A DNA stretch of 64,000 nt from assembly GCA_015680685.1 (NCBI GenBank), contig MNCI01004172.1, forward strand, positions 62,001 through 126,000, given 5' to 3'. Under the pieces are notes generated by a model. The model saw only the letters and a program-made list of their open reading frames with translations. It was not told where the DNA came from and searched no databases. Below, piece by piece: positions 34,741-45,520 of this stretch. This DNA comes from Gnetum montanum (lineage: Eukaryota > Streptophyta > Gnetopsida > Gnetales > Gnetaceae). Positions within the stretch are counted from its first letter, which is position 1. Every line of letters starts with the position of its first letter. A program made the translations under genes and the position numbers.

Positions 34741-35159
34741 AGCTTTGGTTTACACTATTCTCTTTGGTTCTAGCTAGATTTTGGGTTTACGCCTGCTACA
34801 GTGACAAAAGTAACTTGTCCAATTTTAAGTTAATATTATTAGGTATAGATCTTCATCCCCTTCGTTGCTCACATCCACTCACCCTCATAGAAAATCTGCA
34901 CTTTGGGTATTTTAATCTTAAATAAAATAAAAATAAACACAACATTGGCTAAAAAAACATATAAATATAAACAGACCAAGAATAAAGAAAAAGAGTATAT
35001 AGATTTGCACTAGACTAAACGTTACCCACATAAAACCTTCCCTCTCACAGTGACTCCTGTTGCCTAAACTAAACACCTTGGTGCATACTCTTCGTCTTGT
35101 AGTCTCACACCTAATAAGGATTATAAATCATATAATCAATTAGAAATCATAAACGAATA
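34741..35159. other. Tat spacer, remaining part
   Basis: Non-coding. In Ogre-type elements an intron lies between protease and RT; splice sites cannot be fixed here. Confidence 0.4.
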
Positions 35160-35160
35160 G

Positions 35161-35215
35161 GTACGGCCCGGTAAGGCCCTAAACTACCGCGATTGCCTTA
35201 AACTGCCATGCGACC
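35161..35215 (+). repeat. Hairpin array B
   Basis: GGCC (35165-35168)..GGCC (35175-35178) followed by CTAAACTA; overlapping it CGGTA (35169-35173)..TACCG (35185-35189); then ATTGCCTTAAACTGCC. Same TAAACT word as arrays A and C, just upstream of the RT part of pol. Confidence 0.6.
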
Positions 35216-35263
35216 AAGTGAGACGATAAACCAACTTTAGCATACTTCGAGCATATTTAATAT

Positions 35264-36300
35264 TTGAATTGGTGTCATAAAACAATAAGCAAACCCCCCC
35301 TTGTTAATGTTGCTTCTTGTGGCTTAGTTGGAGCAAGCATGAATAGCAAGCAACTATTCACACCACTATTTATCAATGGACCATACGGACCCATCCAATG
35401 GGAGATGATCAGAAAGTCCATTGATTTAGGCACATCGACTTACAAAAACTCCATGGCATCGACAAAGGAAATGATAGAATGCTTTTAGAGCATGATGAAA
35501 TCACTTGATATTGAAGCTGATAACATCACCAAGGATCCATTAATTGAAACCCCCATCACTATGCCAAGCGACGAAGTTAAGATACTAAAACTAAGTACTT
35601 TACTAGACCCACAACTTTTCGATGACATAGCAAAAGTGCTAAAAAGCAACATCAAGGCATTCGTTTCGTCTTACATTGACATGCCTAGGCTAGACCCTCG
35701 AATAGGCCAGCACAACATCATACTCGACCAGAAGTTAAGACCAGTGAAACAAAAATCACGTAAGGTTAAGCCTGAGGTAGCGTTGGCGGTTCGCAATGAG
35801 ATGACCAAACTTTATCAAGCTAGTTTCATTCGAGTTGTTGACTACGCTGACTGGGTATCCAACATGGTCATTGTCCCAAAGAAGACCGGAAGCATTCGCC
35901 TATGCATTGACTTCTAGGACCTCAACTTATCGACCATAAAAGATGACTTTCCTCTACCTAGTATTGATCAACTGGTTGACTCAACCACTGGGCATGCACT
36001 GTTATCTTTTATGGATGGCTTCTTGAGATATAATCAGATCCGAATTAACCCTGAACATTAACTCAGGACAACCTTCATGACACCATGGGGGACATTTTGT
36101 TATACAATGATGTCCTTCGGTTTAAAGAATGCTAGTGCTACGTATCAACAAGTGATGACCTTCATCTTTAGTGATTATATCCTTCACTCGCTCAACGATT
36201 ACGTAGACGATATAGCGGTTAAATCGAAAACACAAGGGTAGCACATACAAGACTTAGACTTGATACGTAAGCATTGTTTAAAATATGAGCTTAGACTGAA
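35264..36300 (+). pseudogene. Tat element reverse transcriptase
   Basis: RNA-dependent DNA polymerase that would copy element RNA. In order: the N-terminal linker (NIILDQKLRPVKQKSRKVKP), VIVPKKTGSIRLCIDF, then a stop at 35915, DLNLSTIKDDFPLPSIDQLV, LLSFMDGFLRYNQIRI, TPWGTFCYTMMSFGLKNASA, and the catalytic box YVDDIAVKS with both Asp kept (36200-36211). Stops at 35915, 36058 and 36238 break it. The family usually has D-L-N-K/R and F-M-D-G-F-S; the sequence fits Ty3/gypsy, Tat lineage. Confidence 0.9.
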
Positions 36301-37068
36301 CCCAAAGAAGTGTGTCTTTGGGGTCAAATCTGGAAAAATGCTAGGATTCATAGTTTCAGAAGCAGGGATTCGAGTAGACCTTGATAAGGTGAAGGCTATC
36401 ACAAACTTGCAACCACCAAGCAACCTTACCGAACTTCGAGGCCTACAAGGTAGATTACAATTCATTAGGCACTTTATAGAAAAACTGACCAATAAGTTCA
36501 AACCCATGAACCATTTGCTATGCAAGAGTGTGCATTTTCAATGGACCCCACAATGCCAGGAAGCCTTCGACAATATCAAAACGACACTGACTCAATTACC
36601 GATAGTTTATCTGCCTCAGAACAATAAACCGTTCTACATCTACCTTGCCACATCAGATTCATCAATAGCATCTATGCTTTGCCAGAAACAAGATGATGGA
36701 ACTGAAGTTCCGGTTTACTACTTAAGCCATGCATTAGTAGCCTATAAAAAGAAATACAACGAGGTGGAGAGGTCATGTTTAGCCCTTATCTTTTCTTTGA
36801 AGAAATGACAACATTATCTCTTTCGAAACCAAGTAAACATAATCTGCAAAAATAATGTACTTAGGGCGATCACAAATAACATGTATGAATCAAGCAAGAT
36901 AACTCGATGGAAGGCAATGATTGCTGAGTTTGACCTACATTACATAGCCCAATCATCCATCAAAGGTCAAGCTATAGTCAATCAGATGACTGCATCACCA
37001 ACACAAGATCAAGCAATGATTAATCTAGAGTTTCCAGATGAAAACGTAAGCACAATTGACAATGCTCG
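36260..37068 (+). pseudogene. Tat RT thumb/connection and first RNase H
   Basis: An open frame 36260-36808 carries LNPKKCVFGVKSGKMLGFIV, DLDKVKAITNLQPPSNLTEL, RGLQGRLQFIRHFI and the RNase H1-type domain FYIYLATSDSSIASMLCQK, with VPVYYLSHAL and YNEVERSCLALIFSLKK. After a stop at 36806 the frame continues with ITRWKAMIAEFDLHYIAQSS, the normal tail of this domain. RNase H removes the RNA strand during reverse transcription. The first catalytic Asp appears replaced (A-T-S-D context). Confidence 0.87.
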
Positions 37069-37470
37069 ATAACTATGATGTGATATTAAACTTCGATGGA
37101 GCATCCACCTCCCGAGGGGGAAGTGTTGCCGCCGTTATTACATATCCCTCTAGGGAAATCCAACCCTTTGCTTACCAATTTAACTTTCCTTGTACCAATA
37201 ACATAGTAGAGTATGAAGGTCTCCTCAGAGGCCTTATGTCAGCACAAGCTTCAAACATCACGCGTCTCGTAGTTAGAGGTGACTCATAGTTAATCATAAA
37301 CTAGGTCAAAGATGTTTACGCATGCAAAGAATCTCATCTACAACCCTACTGTGACCTAACGAAACACTTGCTGAAACAGTTTATAAATATAGAACTACAA
37401 CATGTTCCTAGAAATGATAATACCATTGCAAATGCACTAGCCACATTAGCTCTAAATATCTCACCCGATA
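37056..37470 (+). pseudogene. Second RNase H (Tat-specific aRH)
   Basis: After a frame change near 37060: NYDVILNFDGASTSRGGSVA (catalytic D of FDGA), NNIVEYEGLLRGL (E of EYEGL), VVRGDS (D), then stops at 37287 and 37303, and VPRNDNTIANALATLA. The last block normally reads '..N..ADALA', so the final catalytic Asp looks changed to Asn. A second RNase H between RNase H and integrase is a diagnostic of the Tat lineage. Confidence 0.88.
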
Positions 37471-38815
37471 TGTTTCGTGCGCTACCCAGTTCCATCGCGA
37501 GCTGCGACAAGCCCATAACTGATGCTCCCGATGAACTTCCCATAACATCCATTAGCATGACACACGCCATAGAATGGTACGATGACATCAAAGAGTACCT
37601 TCTATATGGTGAACCACCTCAATATCTAACAAATGCTCAGAAGGACGCAGTACGAAAATGCTCTAGACAATATACACTAGTAGGAGATACACTATGTCGT
37701 AGATCTTATGAGGGCATCTTGTTAACATGCGTTAGTAGTACTGATGGCCAAACCATCGTGGAACAAGTTCATGAAGGACTATGTGGAGGGCACATAGCAC
37801 CTAAAGCAATGGCAACAAAAATCAGACTTTTAGGCTATTATTGGCCACATATGGAGTACAATTGCTTCTCCAAGGTCAAGAGGTGCAATATGTGTCAAAA
37901 GCATGGTAATCTTATACATGTTCCACCTAATGAATTGCATACAACTCAAATCACATGGCCTTTCCAGAAATGGGGGTTAGACATTATAGGACCAATAACT
38001 CCCCCATCTTCAGCAGAACATAGCTTCATCATAACTACGATTGAATACTTCACAAAATGGGTAGAAGCTATTCCTCTTAGGAAGACCACATCGAAACAAG
38101 TATGTAACTTTATCCTTGAAAAAATTGTGACCCATTTTGGCATCCCGATGACTATCATCACTGACAATGAGCCACAATTTAGCAGTGTTGAAACAAAAAT
38201 ATATTGTGAGAGCCTAGGTATTAAACACTCATTTTCATCACCTTACTACCCTCAGAGCAACAAACAAGTAGAAGCCACGAACAAGATTTTCATCTCAATG
38301 CTCAAGAAGATGCTTACTCAGAGCAAGAAAAGATGGCACAAGCAGCTAGTATACACATTATGGGCCTACCGGACTACGCATCAGACATCCACAGGTAAAA
38401 CACCATATAGTCTTGTTTATGGTTCAGAAGCTATTTTACCTTTGGGGTTGCAGGTACCATCCTTGAGGATCACACTCTCTGGACTCCTTGATGAAGGTCT
38501 AAACAATGACTCGTGCATTGTTGACCTAGATTCAGTGGAGGAGGAACGTATGCATGCATCAGATCATATCGAGTGGTACTAGAAGCAACAACGATGGTGC
38601 CATCAGCATGACATTCACAAGCGCTCGATCAAAGAAGGTGACCTTGTACTTAAGGCAGCCCGTGAACACCCAGACAAATTCTCAGCCAACTGGGAAGGGC
38701 CTTACTTGGTCACCAAAGCGTACGACAACAGAGCATTCAAACTAGTAGACATGGATGGAAACGAGCTTGCTCATCCAATGAACCACCTGTACCTTAAACC
38801 GTTTCACGTCTAAAC
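37471..38815 (+). pseudogene. Tat element integrase
   Basis: Inserts the DNA copy into the host genome. The frame 37368-38582 is open for 404 codons. The HHCC zinc module is kept: VHEGLCGGHI then KRCNMCQKHG. The catalytic triad is also kept: WGLDIIGPI (D at 37980), IITDNEPQF (D at 38163), NKQVEATNK (E at 38281). It is followed by YTLWAYRTTHQTSTGKTPYS, usual in gypsy integrases. After a stop at 38580 the C-terminal module continues (SIKEGDLVLKAA, WEGPYLVTKAY, HLYLKPFHV) to about 38812. This is the best-preserved part of the element. Confidence 0.92.
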
Positions 38816-38837
38816 ATTGCAGGTATGTGTACATCTT

Positions 38838-39098
38838 GGAATCATGATGGTAAACTGATACCACAGAATGTCCTGGTGTCATGATGGTAAACCGACACCG
38901 CAAAGCTCTGTCTAACATGACACTAAACTGTCACACTCATTCACCAAAGTCTGCTAAGACTATAAACTAGCTTGCCTTTTCATAGTCCTCCACAACTATA
39001 AACTAGCATCGCACCGTCTGCCACGATGATAAACTAGCAACGTCCAATGGGTTCTGATGTAAAACTAACCCACAATAGTCTGCTAAGACTATAAACTA
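38838..39098 (+). repeat. Hairpin array C (stems variable, TAAACT constant)
   Basis: Eight adjacent units, each with its own inverted repeat: GGAATCA..TGATACC (38838-38862, one mismatch), GGTGTC..GACACC (38875-38899), TGACA..TGTCA (38918-38933), AGTCT..AGACT (38948-38961), ATAGT..ACTAT (38982-38999), CATCG..CGATG (39007-39028), TGGGTT..AACCCA (39048-39072), TAGTCT..AGACTA (39076-39091). Each has (A)TAAAC(T/C) in the loop or right after the stem, often as TAAACTAGC. It starts about 25 bases after the integrase end. Confidence 0.8.
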
Positions 39099-39099
39099 G

Positions 39100-40264
39100 C
39101 AAGATCATCTCTAGCACATTCATCTACTGCTGTAATTCATGACATTTCTTCATCAATGCCTGCCACATCATTCATCACATTGGCTTTGACAACACTATTT
39201 CTGCTCATTTTTTTTTTGCCTTAAGTTTCACATGGTGCCTCCATTTGCATCAGCCACATTCTTATCTAAAGTGTTCGCTAACTCATTCACTCACGGTTTT
39301 CTTGTCTTCTTGGAGTTGTGTTTGCAAGATGACACCTAGTGGTGCTCGTACACAGATACACTTGATCATGGTGACAAGGTGCCACATTGTTTCTGACACA
39401 TGCAACCAGGTTAATCAATCTATTCAAAAGTACATTCCCAGCTCCCGATTCATTCTCCATTTCCCCAACATTCTTGTTCCCCTTCCTACCCCATTACAAT
39501 TCCCAGATACACCTAATACACCCCAAAACTTTGAGCACGCTATTGTACACTGCGACATCCTCTAAGCAGTTGCAACACAAAACACAATACATGGTGCATG
39601 ACACAAAATGCAAGCACTCAAACACGAGTAAGGCACAACAAGTAGGATCTTTCAAAAAGACCAAAAAGAAAATAAAAGAAAAAAAGGATCAAAGAGAAAA
39701 GAGCAAAATAGACCACAAGACTCTTGGCACTTCCCATACAAGCCCCATGCAGGAAGGTAGTTGTCTTAGAAAGAAATACTCATGTCTCAAACCATCATGT
39801 TTCACCTCACTGCGTGGTTTTGGCTGTCGGACAATGGGTTCCCTTAGATACCCCACAAGGTTCCTATTTCTCCAAAGAACGCATCACCTTATCGCATGGC
39901 TTTGGTTGTGGCAACAAGTTCTCTTAAACATGATACAATAGTATTGTTCCTCCAAAGGACGTACTCCTCATGCCTTGGTTCCAAGTCTGCCAGATATTGG
40001 CCATCGACAAGGAACAAAATGACTTGTTTGCACAAAGATGAACATTCCTCTCCCACACTGGCACAATCCCTTGATCAATTTCCAATCCCACAGTTACAAA
40101 CATCTCCTCTAGATATCATCTCAAAACTTCATTTCCCAATCCCAAGTACTTGTAAACACGGTGCGAGGACATCTGGCCAAGTGTCAAAGGACAATGCTAC
40201 TAAGTTGCTTGTGGTGTTTTGTACTTCTTTGTCGACGCTTCTCAGGTCGATCCCTCCAAGCATC
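39100..40264 (+). other. Tat spacer between integrase and 3' LTR
   Basis: Non-coding or unrecognised. The longest frame (39387-39941) is Lys/His/Ser/Thr-rich with no known motif. A purine-rich stretch lies at about 39645-39720, and there is a degenerate duplication of 'GG(T/A)TTCC..TCTCCAAAG(A/G)ACG' around 39860 and 39945. Confidence 0.5.
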
Positions 40265-40280
40265 AACAAAGAGGGGCCAA
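40265..40280 (+). other. Tat polypurine tract
   Basis: ACAAAGAGGGGCCAA ends directly at the 3' LTR start (TGAAACACC). It is the expected primer for plus-strand DNA synthesis. Confidence 0.75.
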
Positions 40281-41797
40281 TGAAACACCACAGAAATTTG
40301 GACCTCACACTTTCGGACAAGAATCTAGCTAAGTCATGAAGCTTCCCAACAAGACCGAAACTTGCGAACTTCGCACACAGCATCAAACAGAGTCGAATCA
40401 AGCAAGTAAAAGTTTCTGGAGATCCATTGGAGACCACATCAACATCTAGCAACAAGAACTGCAAGTTTTAAACTCAAAACACTTAGTTTTGACTAAGTAT
40501 ACTTCTTGCACATGAGCCTGCACGCTCAATGTGCAACAACTTTTGGGCCCCAAAAATGAGCCAAAACATGCTAGAATTGAGCATCTCAACCCCCCAGGAC
40601 CTTCACCAACGTCCCCAGTAGCTCTCAGCCTTCTAAAAATCAAATTTTGGGCTCCAAATGATGCATTTTCATTCATGCATGCCCAGCGTGCATGCCCAAC
40701 GTGCACCATCAAGGATCTCTCAAAACAGGCACCCCAGAACAAGATCCCCACCTACAATTGACTCTCAGAGGCAAGGTGATTGTCAGGCATCATCCCAGGC
40801 TCCCAAAAATGAAGATTCAACCTCAAAATGATGCACTTCCATGACCTACACGCTGAGCATACATACTCAGCATGCCCAGCATGCATGCCCAGTGTGCAGC
40901 ACAACACTTGAAACCTTCCAAAACTGTATTAGATCAAGTCCAAATGAGCTAAAAATCTACAGGCAGCATTCTCATGACACCAGAGCTCAAATCCAAGGGC
41001 ATGTTCGAAATTCTCTATTATAATAGTAATGTTTGTTTGTAAAGTTCAATTCTTTTGTATTGGTCAAGTCTGTACATTGGGGTCATACGCCCAGTGTCTA
41101 CACGCTGGCATGCAGCATGCTGCACAGTTGTAATATTCTTTGCACTCGGGCAACGTAGCCACATGTCATCTAACCTAAAATTTTCTCACCGAAAGCCACT
41201 CATACTACTCCAAATCCGAGTTTCACGTCCTAAAACCTATAAAAACCCCAATTTTCCACCAAGTAGAGAGAGGTGGGAAGATAAAAAATGACATTTGGAG
41301 ACAATTGAGAACACCAACCCTACATGCTAGACTTCTACCCTGCATGTTGACCATACAACCTTCATGCTGTGCCTGCAGTCCAAACCAGCATACCATCATC
41401 CCTCCACATTCACCAGGGCTCTTCATCCATCTTGTGTCAGATCCACAACTACGTTCAGTCCGGTGCATTGTAATCTTCACTTTACAATAAAATTGCTTCA
41501 TTTCTAATCAAGATTTGTTACAGTTTTCATTCTTTCTTTCTTACCTCTTTGTTTATATTCCTGCACATTTACGTTCTAGTTTATGCTTATTACACTTTTT
41601 ACACATAACCCAACGTATTGCACATCGGCATATGTTTGGGAAAATCCTTGTCTGATCCATGTACGGACCACCCAAGGTACTCTACCTTCGTCAGTTCCAG
41701 CTCACCCTCAAGTGAAGGTAGAGTCTTCTGTGCCTATCTATAGATCTCTCGGTGTTTGTTTCATTCCAGCCTTACACCGATGATTTCGGACGGTACA
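40281..41797 (+). repeat. Tat element 3' LTR
   Basis: 1517 bp; TGAAACACCAC to CGGTACA. It carries the same TATA (CCTATAAAAACCCC near 41236) and AATAAA signal (near 41487) as the 5' LTR. Followed by the target duplication CACAC. Confidence 0.93.
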
Positions 41798-41802
41798 CAC
41801 AC

Positions 41803-42745
41803 GACTGAATGAAAACTCGTCCTCGAGTTAAAGTGAGAACAAGATTCATTGATTACACAGTGGATAGGTATGGAATTATTGACTAACTAGAATGGATTCA
41901 TGCTGCAGTGTGGAGTCAGAACAAAATTAAGACACAACACAAAAGAAAATCCTATAATTACAAAATTGGATGGAACTCATGTAGTTCCTGGTGGCGATGG
42001 CTCCTCCATGGGTGTCTTTTTATTTTCTTGTGCTCCAGGTCTTGGGATTTGATGGAATTGAAGTATGGCCTATATTTTCTCCTCTTGTAAGGCCTCGAGT
42101 GCCTTGGTGTGCATGTAAGTTTGCACTTGTACCATAGAGGCATCCTAGTTAGCCTTCTCTTTTTCTTTTGCCACCCTTTTATTCTCTATCAAAAGTTTAT
42201 TAAGTTTCTCAGTTCTAAAAGTGTCCAGCTAGTTCTAAGCAATCTTTGGCACTGTATTTGGAAGGTTTAATACTTCTGAAATGGCTTGAATAAAGAAATC
42301 AACAGTCACACCATAGTTGTTAACGTGGTGCCTTCTTATTTATTGTGCCAAAATTGGTAGGTTTCCCCTAAGTACCAGGCATTGCTTTTAGAGAGGGTAG
42401 GCCATAATGGGGATACTTTGAGGTGATCCCTAACGACCTTCGGAGCAAATTTTGTGAAAGGTCCAAAGTTTAATTCCATAATTACTATAGTGAATATGGA
42501 CCTTTCATGAATAGTCTGAACACAATACTAGGGTGGCTTGAGATATCATCCCTATTCAGAAGCTGCAGTAGCTCCTCCTTCTACCTACTTTAATTGTATA
42601 GAAGCAGGGTCTTCTTGGTGGATACTAAATGATTGTTCCTCCTGCTCTACATTTTGTTCGGCAGGAACTTGTCCTTCACCTCTCCTAGGTCTTTTGATCA
42701 CACCTTGAGTAGGACCTTCTTGTTGTCTGCATTTCATTGCCATCT
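41803..42745 (-). pseudogene. Element 2 broken accessory frame, unassigned
   Basis: On the minus strand a start-like MAMKCRQQEGPTQGVIKRPR (ATG near 42743) begins a readable but frame-broken product of about 280 residues: IMELNFGPFTKFAPKVVRDH, then FFIQAISEVLNLPN, then KLNKLLIENKRVAKEKEKAN and QVQTYMHTKALEALQEEKI, which looks coiled-coil. No pol motif. It lies where element pol would be expected. I do not recognise the family; stops and shifts show it is dead. The first bases (41803-41830) match the region beside the 3' LTR of element 1. Confidence 0.4.
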
Positions 42746-42799
42746 ACAATCACACGAGGCTAATCGTTAGTAAGGTTGTTACCAAAGTTAGGTTATACC

Positions 42800-44735
42800 T
42801 TACTACTTGCCTTAATAGATTTACTTTATTTCCATGTGATATTAATTATTGGAAGAACATGTCCCTGAAAGATTATAATCTTAATTCCTCTTTGCTTAGG
42901 TGGTTTCCAAATTTAATTTTCTGGTATAGCTAAGGGGATGAAATTGTTTTTGACACATTCTATTCTTAATTTTACAACTAATTACCCTTAAAAATATCCT
43001 TCGGGCAGTGATGAATTTCAAAAAATTTCTAAAACATTTTTATGCTATTCAGCATGTGCCCCTCCCCTACGACTAAGCTGAACACTCCAGGTTCAAGTAG
43101 GTTCAAACGGAATGAAAATCGGAGTACCAACAAGCAAGATATAGGTATAAAAGCAAGGGTCTCACAATCGCAAGTCATAGAGAAAAATTCGAAAAACTCC
43201 CCTATGTGAATAGTGGAAAATGATGGTAAGTGTTGTGGGGGGGTCACATATATATATTTTCATCGAAGTTAGGGCACTTAGAGAATGTACAAAATTTTTG
43301 ATATTTTTTTCTTTTGAAATTAAACAATGTAAACTAAGGACATCTAGATGATTGTTAAAGGGTTCCAGTGTAATTCAACTAGTTTTGAAGGCACAAAAAT
43401 TATGATGGTGTGGAATTTATCAATAAGGACCTCGGATGCTAGAGAAAAAGGCTATGTGATGGTTCATAGGAACATTGAATCAAAGGGATAGTAATAAGGA
43501 AAAGAAAATCATTAGCAATATGCTAAGGGTAATAAATGGTGTGTGGAAGATGGGTCCTGAGTGCAAATTACAAAAATTACGCAAGTGTGTCCTCCCCAAA
43601 GCAGGTTCCAACCTTTAATGCCCTTGCGTAACCACACTTAAAAGTGTCTGTGGGCACTCAAAGGGTTAAATGTAATCCACACTGGTTCCACAAAACACAC
43701 ACATGTAAACATCGTCAGAATGAGGTAAGAATTCTACTTTATACAAGACACGAGCAACAATTACATGAACAGGGAGATGAGACAAGGTATAGAAGGGATC
43801 GTAGAGATTGGGACATGAGGTAACCGACCCAAGGCATAGTGAATCCTACGTGTAAATCATGATTAATGTGTCATTAACCCGTCATTCCAAGATCAGGACC
43901 AAGCCCATTCCTCTAATTAGTGACATCGCATTGTTTCATCCCATGGTGAGCTACTGTGAGAGTACTAGAACAACAAGGTGTACGATCACTTGGCATTTTT
44001 TTCAAGGGAGGAGTGATTTTTGTTTTGTGACACTTTTCTTTGTGTTTTTTTCTCTTTTCTCTCTCCTTTTTTTTGGAATTGTTGAATCCAAAGAAGCCGC
44101 CAACCTTCAGGCATGGGTGCATGCCTTTCCAGTGGGACCCCCTAGAACAACATTGGATTTTTAAGTGCCTTTTGATTACTCTTACTCCCATTTTTCATTA
44201 GATCTACAAGGATCTTAGTACAACCACATTGCGTGATAACTTTCATAGATGTCACCAAAGAGAATCTGCAAGTCTCCTTGATGTCACATCTTAATCATTC
44301 CCTCTTAGTCCATCCTTCTTCATTCTAGGTATAATGAACATGAAATTAATTTTAAGTTTTAAGAATGTTAAGAATATAACTGTACCCTTGAATAGAACCT
44401 CTTATTTGTAGAATGGATGAGTGGGTGTAATGGGCTCACTATCCAAATGATTGATCACTTGATACTTGATAACATAGAACACACCTCAACCAACGAGCCA
44501 CATGAGTGTTTTATTCATAGATGAGATTACTTGTAAAAAGATAAAAAGATCAAAAATACAAAAAGACAAAAATATAAAATAAGAAGTTAACAGATGAAAA
44601 ACTAGAAAACAAAAATTGTAAAATTAAAGAAAATGAAAATAATTTATTAATACTGCTTGTTATTAAAATAGGGGATATCCCCCATAACTAAATCGTTTAG
44701 CATGAAAAGGATTAATAAATTAAAGGTGAGGATCC
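42800..44735. other. Element 2 interior, non-coding
   Basis: Shares the block GTGTCCTCCCCAAAGCAGGT (near 43588) with element 1. An A-rich stretch (about 44535-44650) corresponds in place to the minisatellite of element 1. No recognisable gene on either strand. Confidence 0.55.
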
Positions 44736-45520
44736 TTGCATGTTGGAAACATTGAAACTTGGTCATACCTACCCCATTGGGGTTCACACACTTGATTGTA
44801 GTAAGTGTAGTGGGGCAATTTATAAGATTTGGTTCCTAGATAAAGAGTTGACCCACTATGATATTTGGGACTGTAAGCTGGTATGCAAGGATCAGGATGT
44901 CACTCTCCATGGCTGTATTCATTGGGCCATATAGTTGTTGGAGTGTGAGTTGATGGCCTTGATGCAGTAACACGAGGCGTTGGGTTCGAAGATAAGGATG
45001 CATCACAATGTTGGACTTGTGCTGAGTTGGAGGATGCGGTGGCCTTGGAATTGTGTTGTCCCTTCCTATGGTTATGTTTAAAGAAGGGAAACCTTCGATG
45101 TTGAGGAGGTCTCTCACTGCTATTGGCAATAGTAGCACAAGTAATGTTCATGGGTTGTTGCTATGGTACAGACACTTTAGGAATAGTTGGTGGCGATGTA
45201 GAAGGAGGGAAAGGATGAGAATGTTGAAATTTAGGAGAAGTGTAAGGTACACAAGGCAGTGGTTATGTTGAGGACATGGGCTGATAGTACTAAGGGGAAT
45301 AATAATGCGGTAAGATATAGTATGTTGACCCAGTTGGGAAAACTAGATGTTGAACTAGATAAGCATTTGGATTCGGATAATATGAAGGGTATCTCCATTT
45401 TAGGGATGGCTTCCCCCACGACTGGGATTGTTGCCACTGTGATCAAAAAAAATATCTCTGTATGAACTTTTGGTGTAACGTGTTTCCCCAATGCTCATAT
45501 AAATGTAACAAGATTGGGCA
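44736..45520 (-). pseudogene. Element 2 gag tail, Pro/Gln/Tyr-rich
   Basis: Continues gag downstream of the knuckle region in broken frames on the minus strand. Pieces are rich in Pro, His, Gln, Asn and Thr (for example ASRPSTHTPTTIWPNEYSHG), like the tail of element 1 Gag, but diverged. Confidence 0.5.

Larger units (their letters stand above)
26470..41797 (+). mobile_element. Tat-lineage Ty3/gypsy retrotransposon, full structure
   Basis: 15.3 kb with LTRs of about 1.5 kb (26470-27972 and 40281-41797) and perfect 5-bp target duplications CACAC (26465-26469, 41798-41802). Order: LTR, primer site, gag, protease, 2.5-kb spacer, RT, RNase H, second (archaeal-type-like) RNase H, integrase, spacer, polypurine tract, LTR. 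The second RNase H before integrase and the long spacer between protease and RT are marks of the Tat/Ogre lineage. Gag and pol contain many stops, so it is dead. By hand count the first 205 or so LTR positions differ at about 10%, mostly transitions, so the insertion is old but younger than element 2. Confidence 0.92.

Noticed and set aside
39387-39941. 184-codon plus-strand frame between Tat integrase and 3' LTR, considered as an extra ORF
   Set aside because: Low-complexity Lys/Ser/Thr/His composition, overlapped by other open frames, no recognisable domain.
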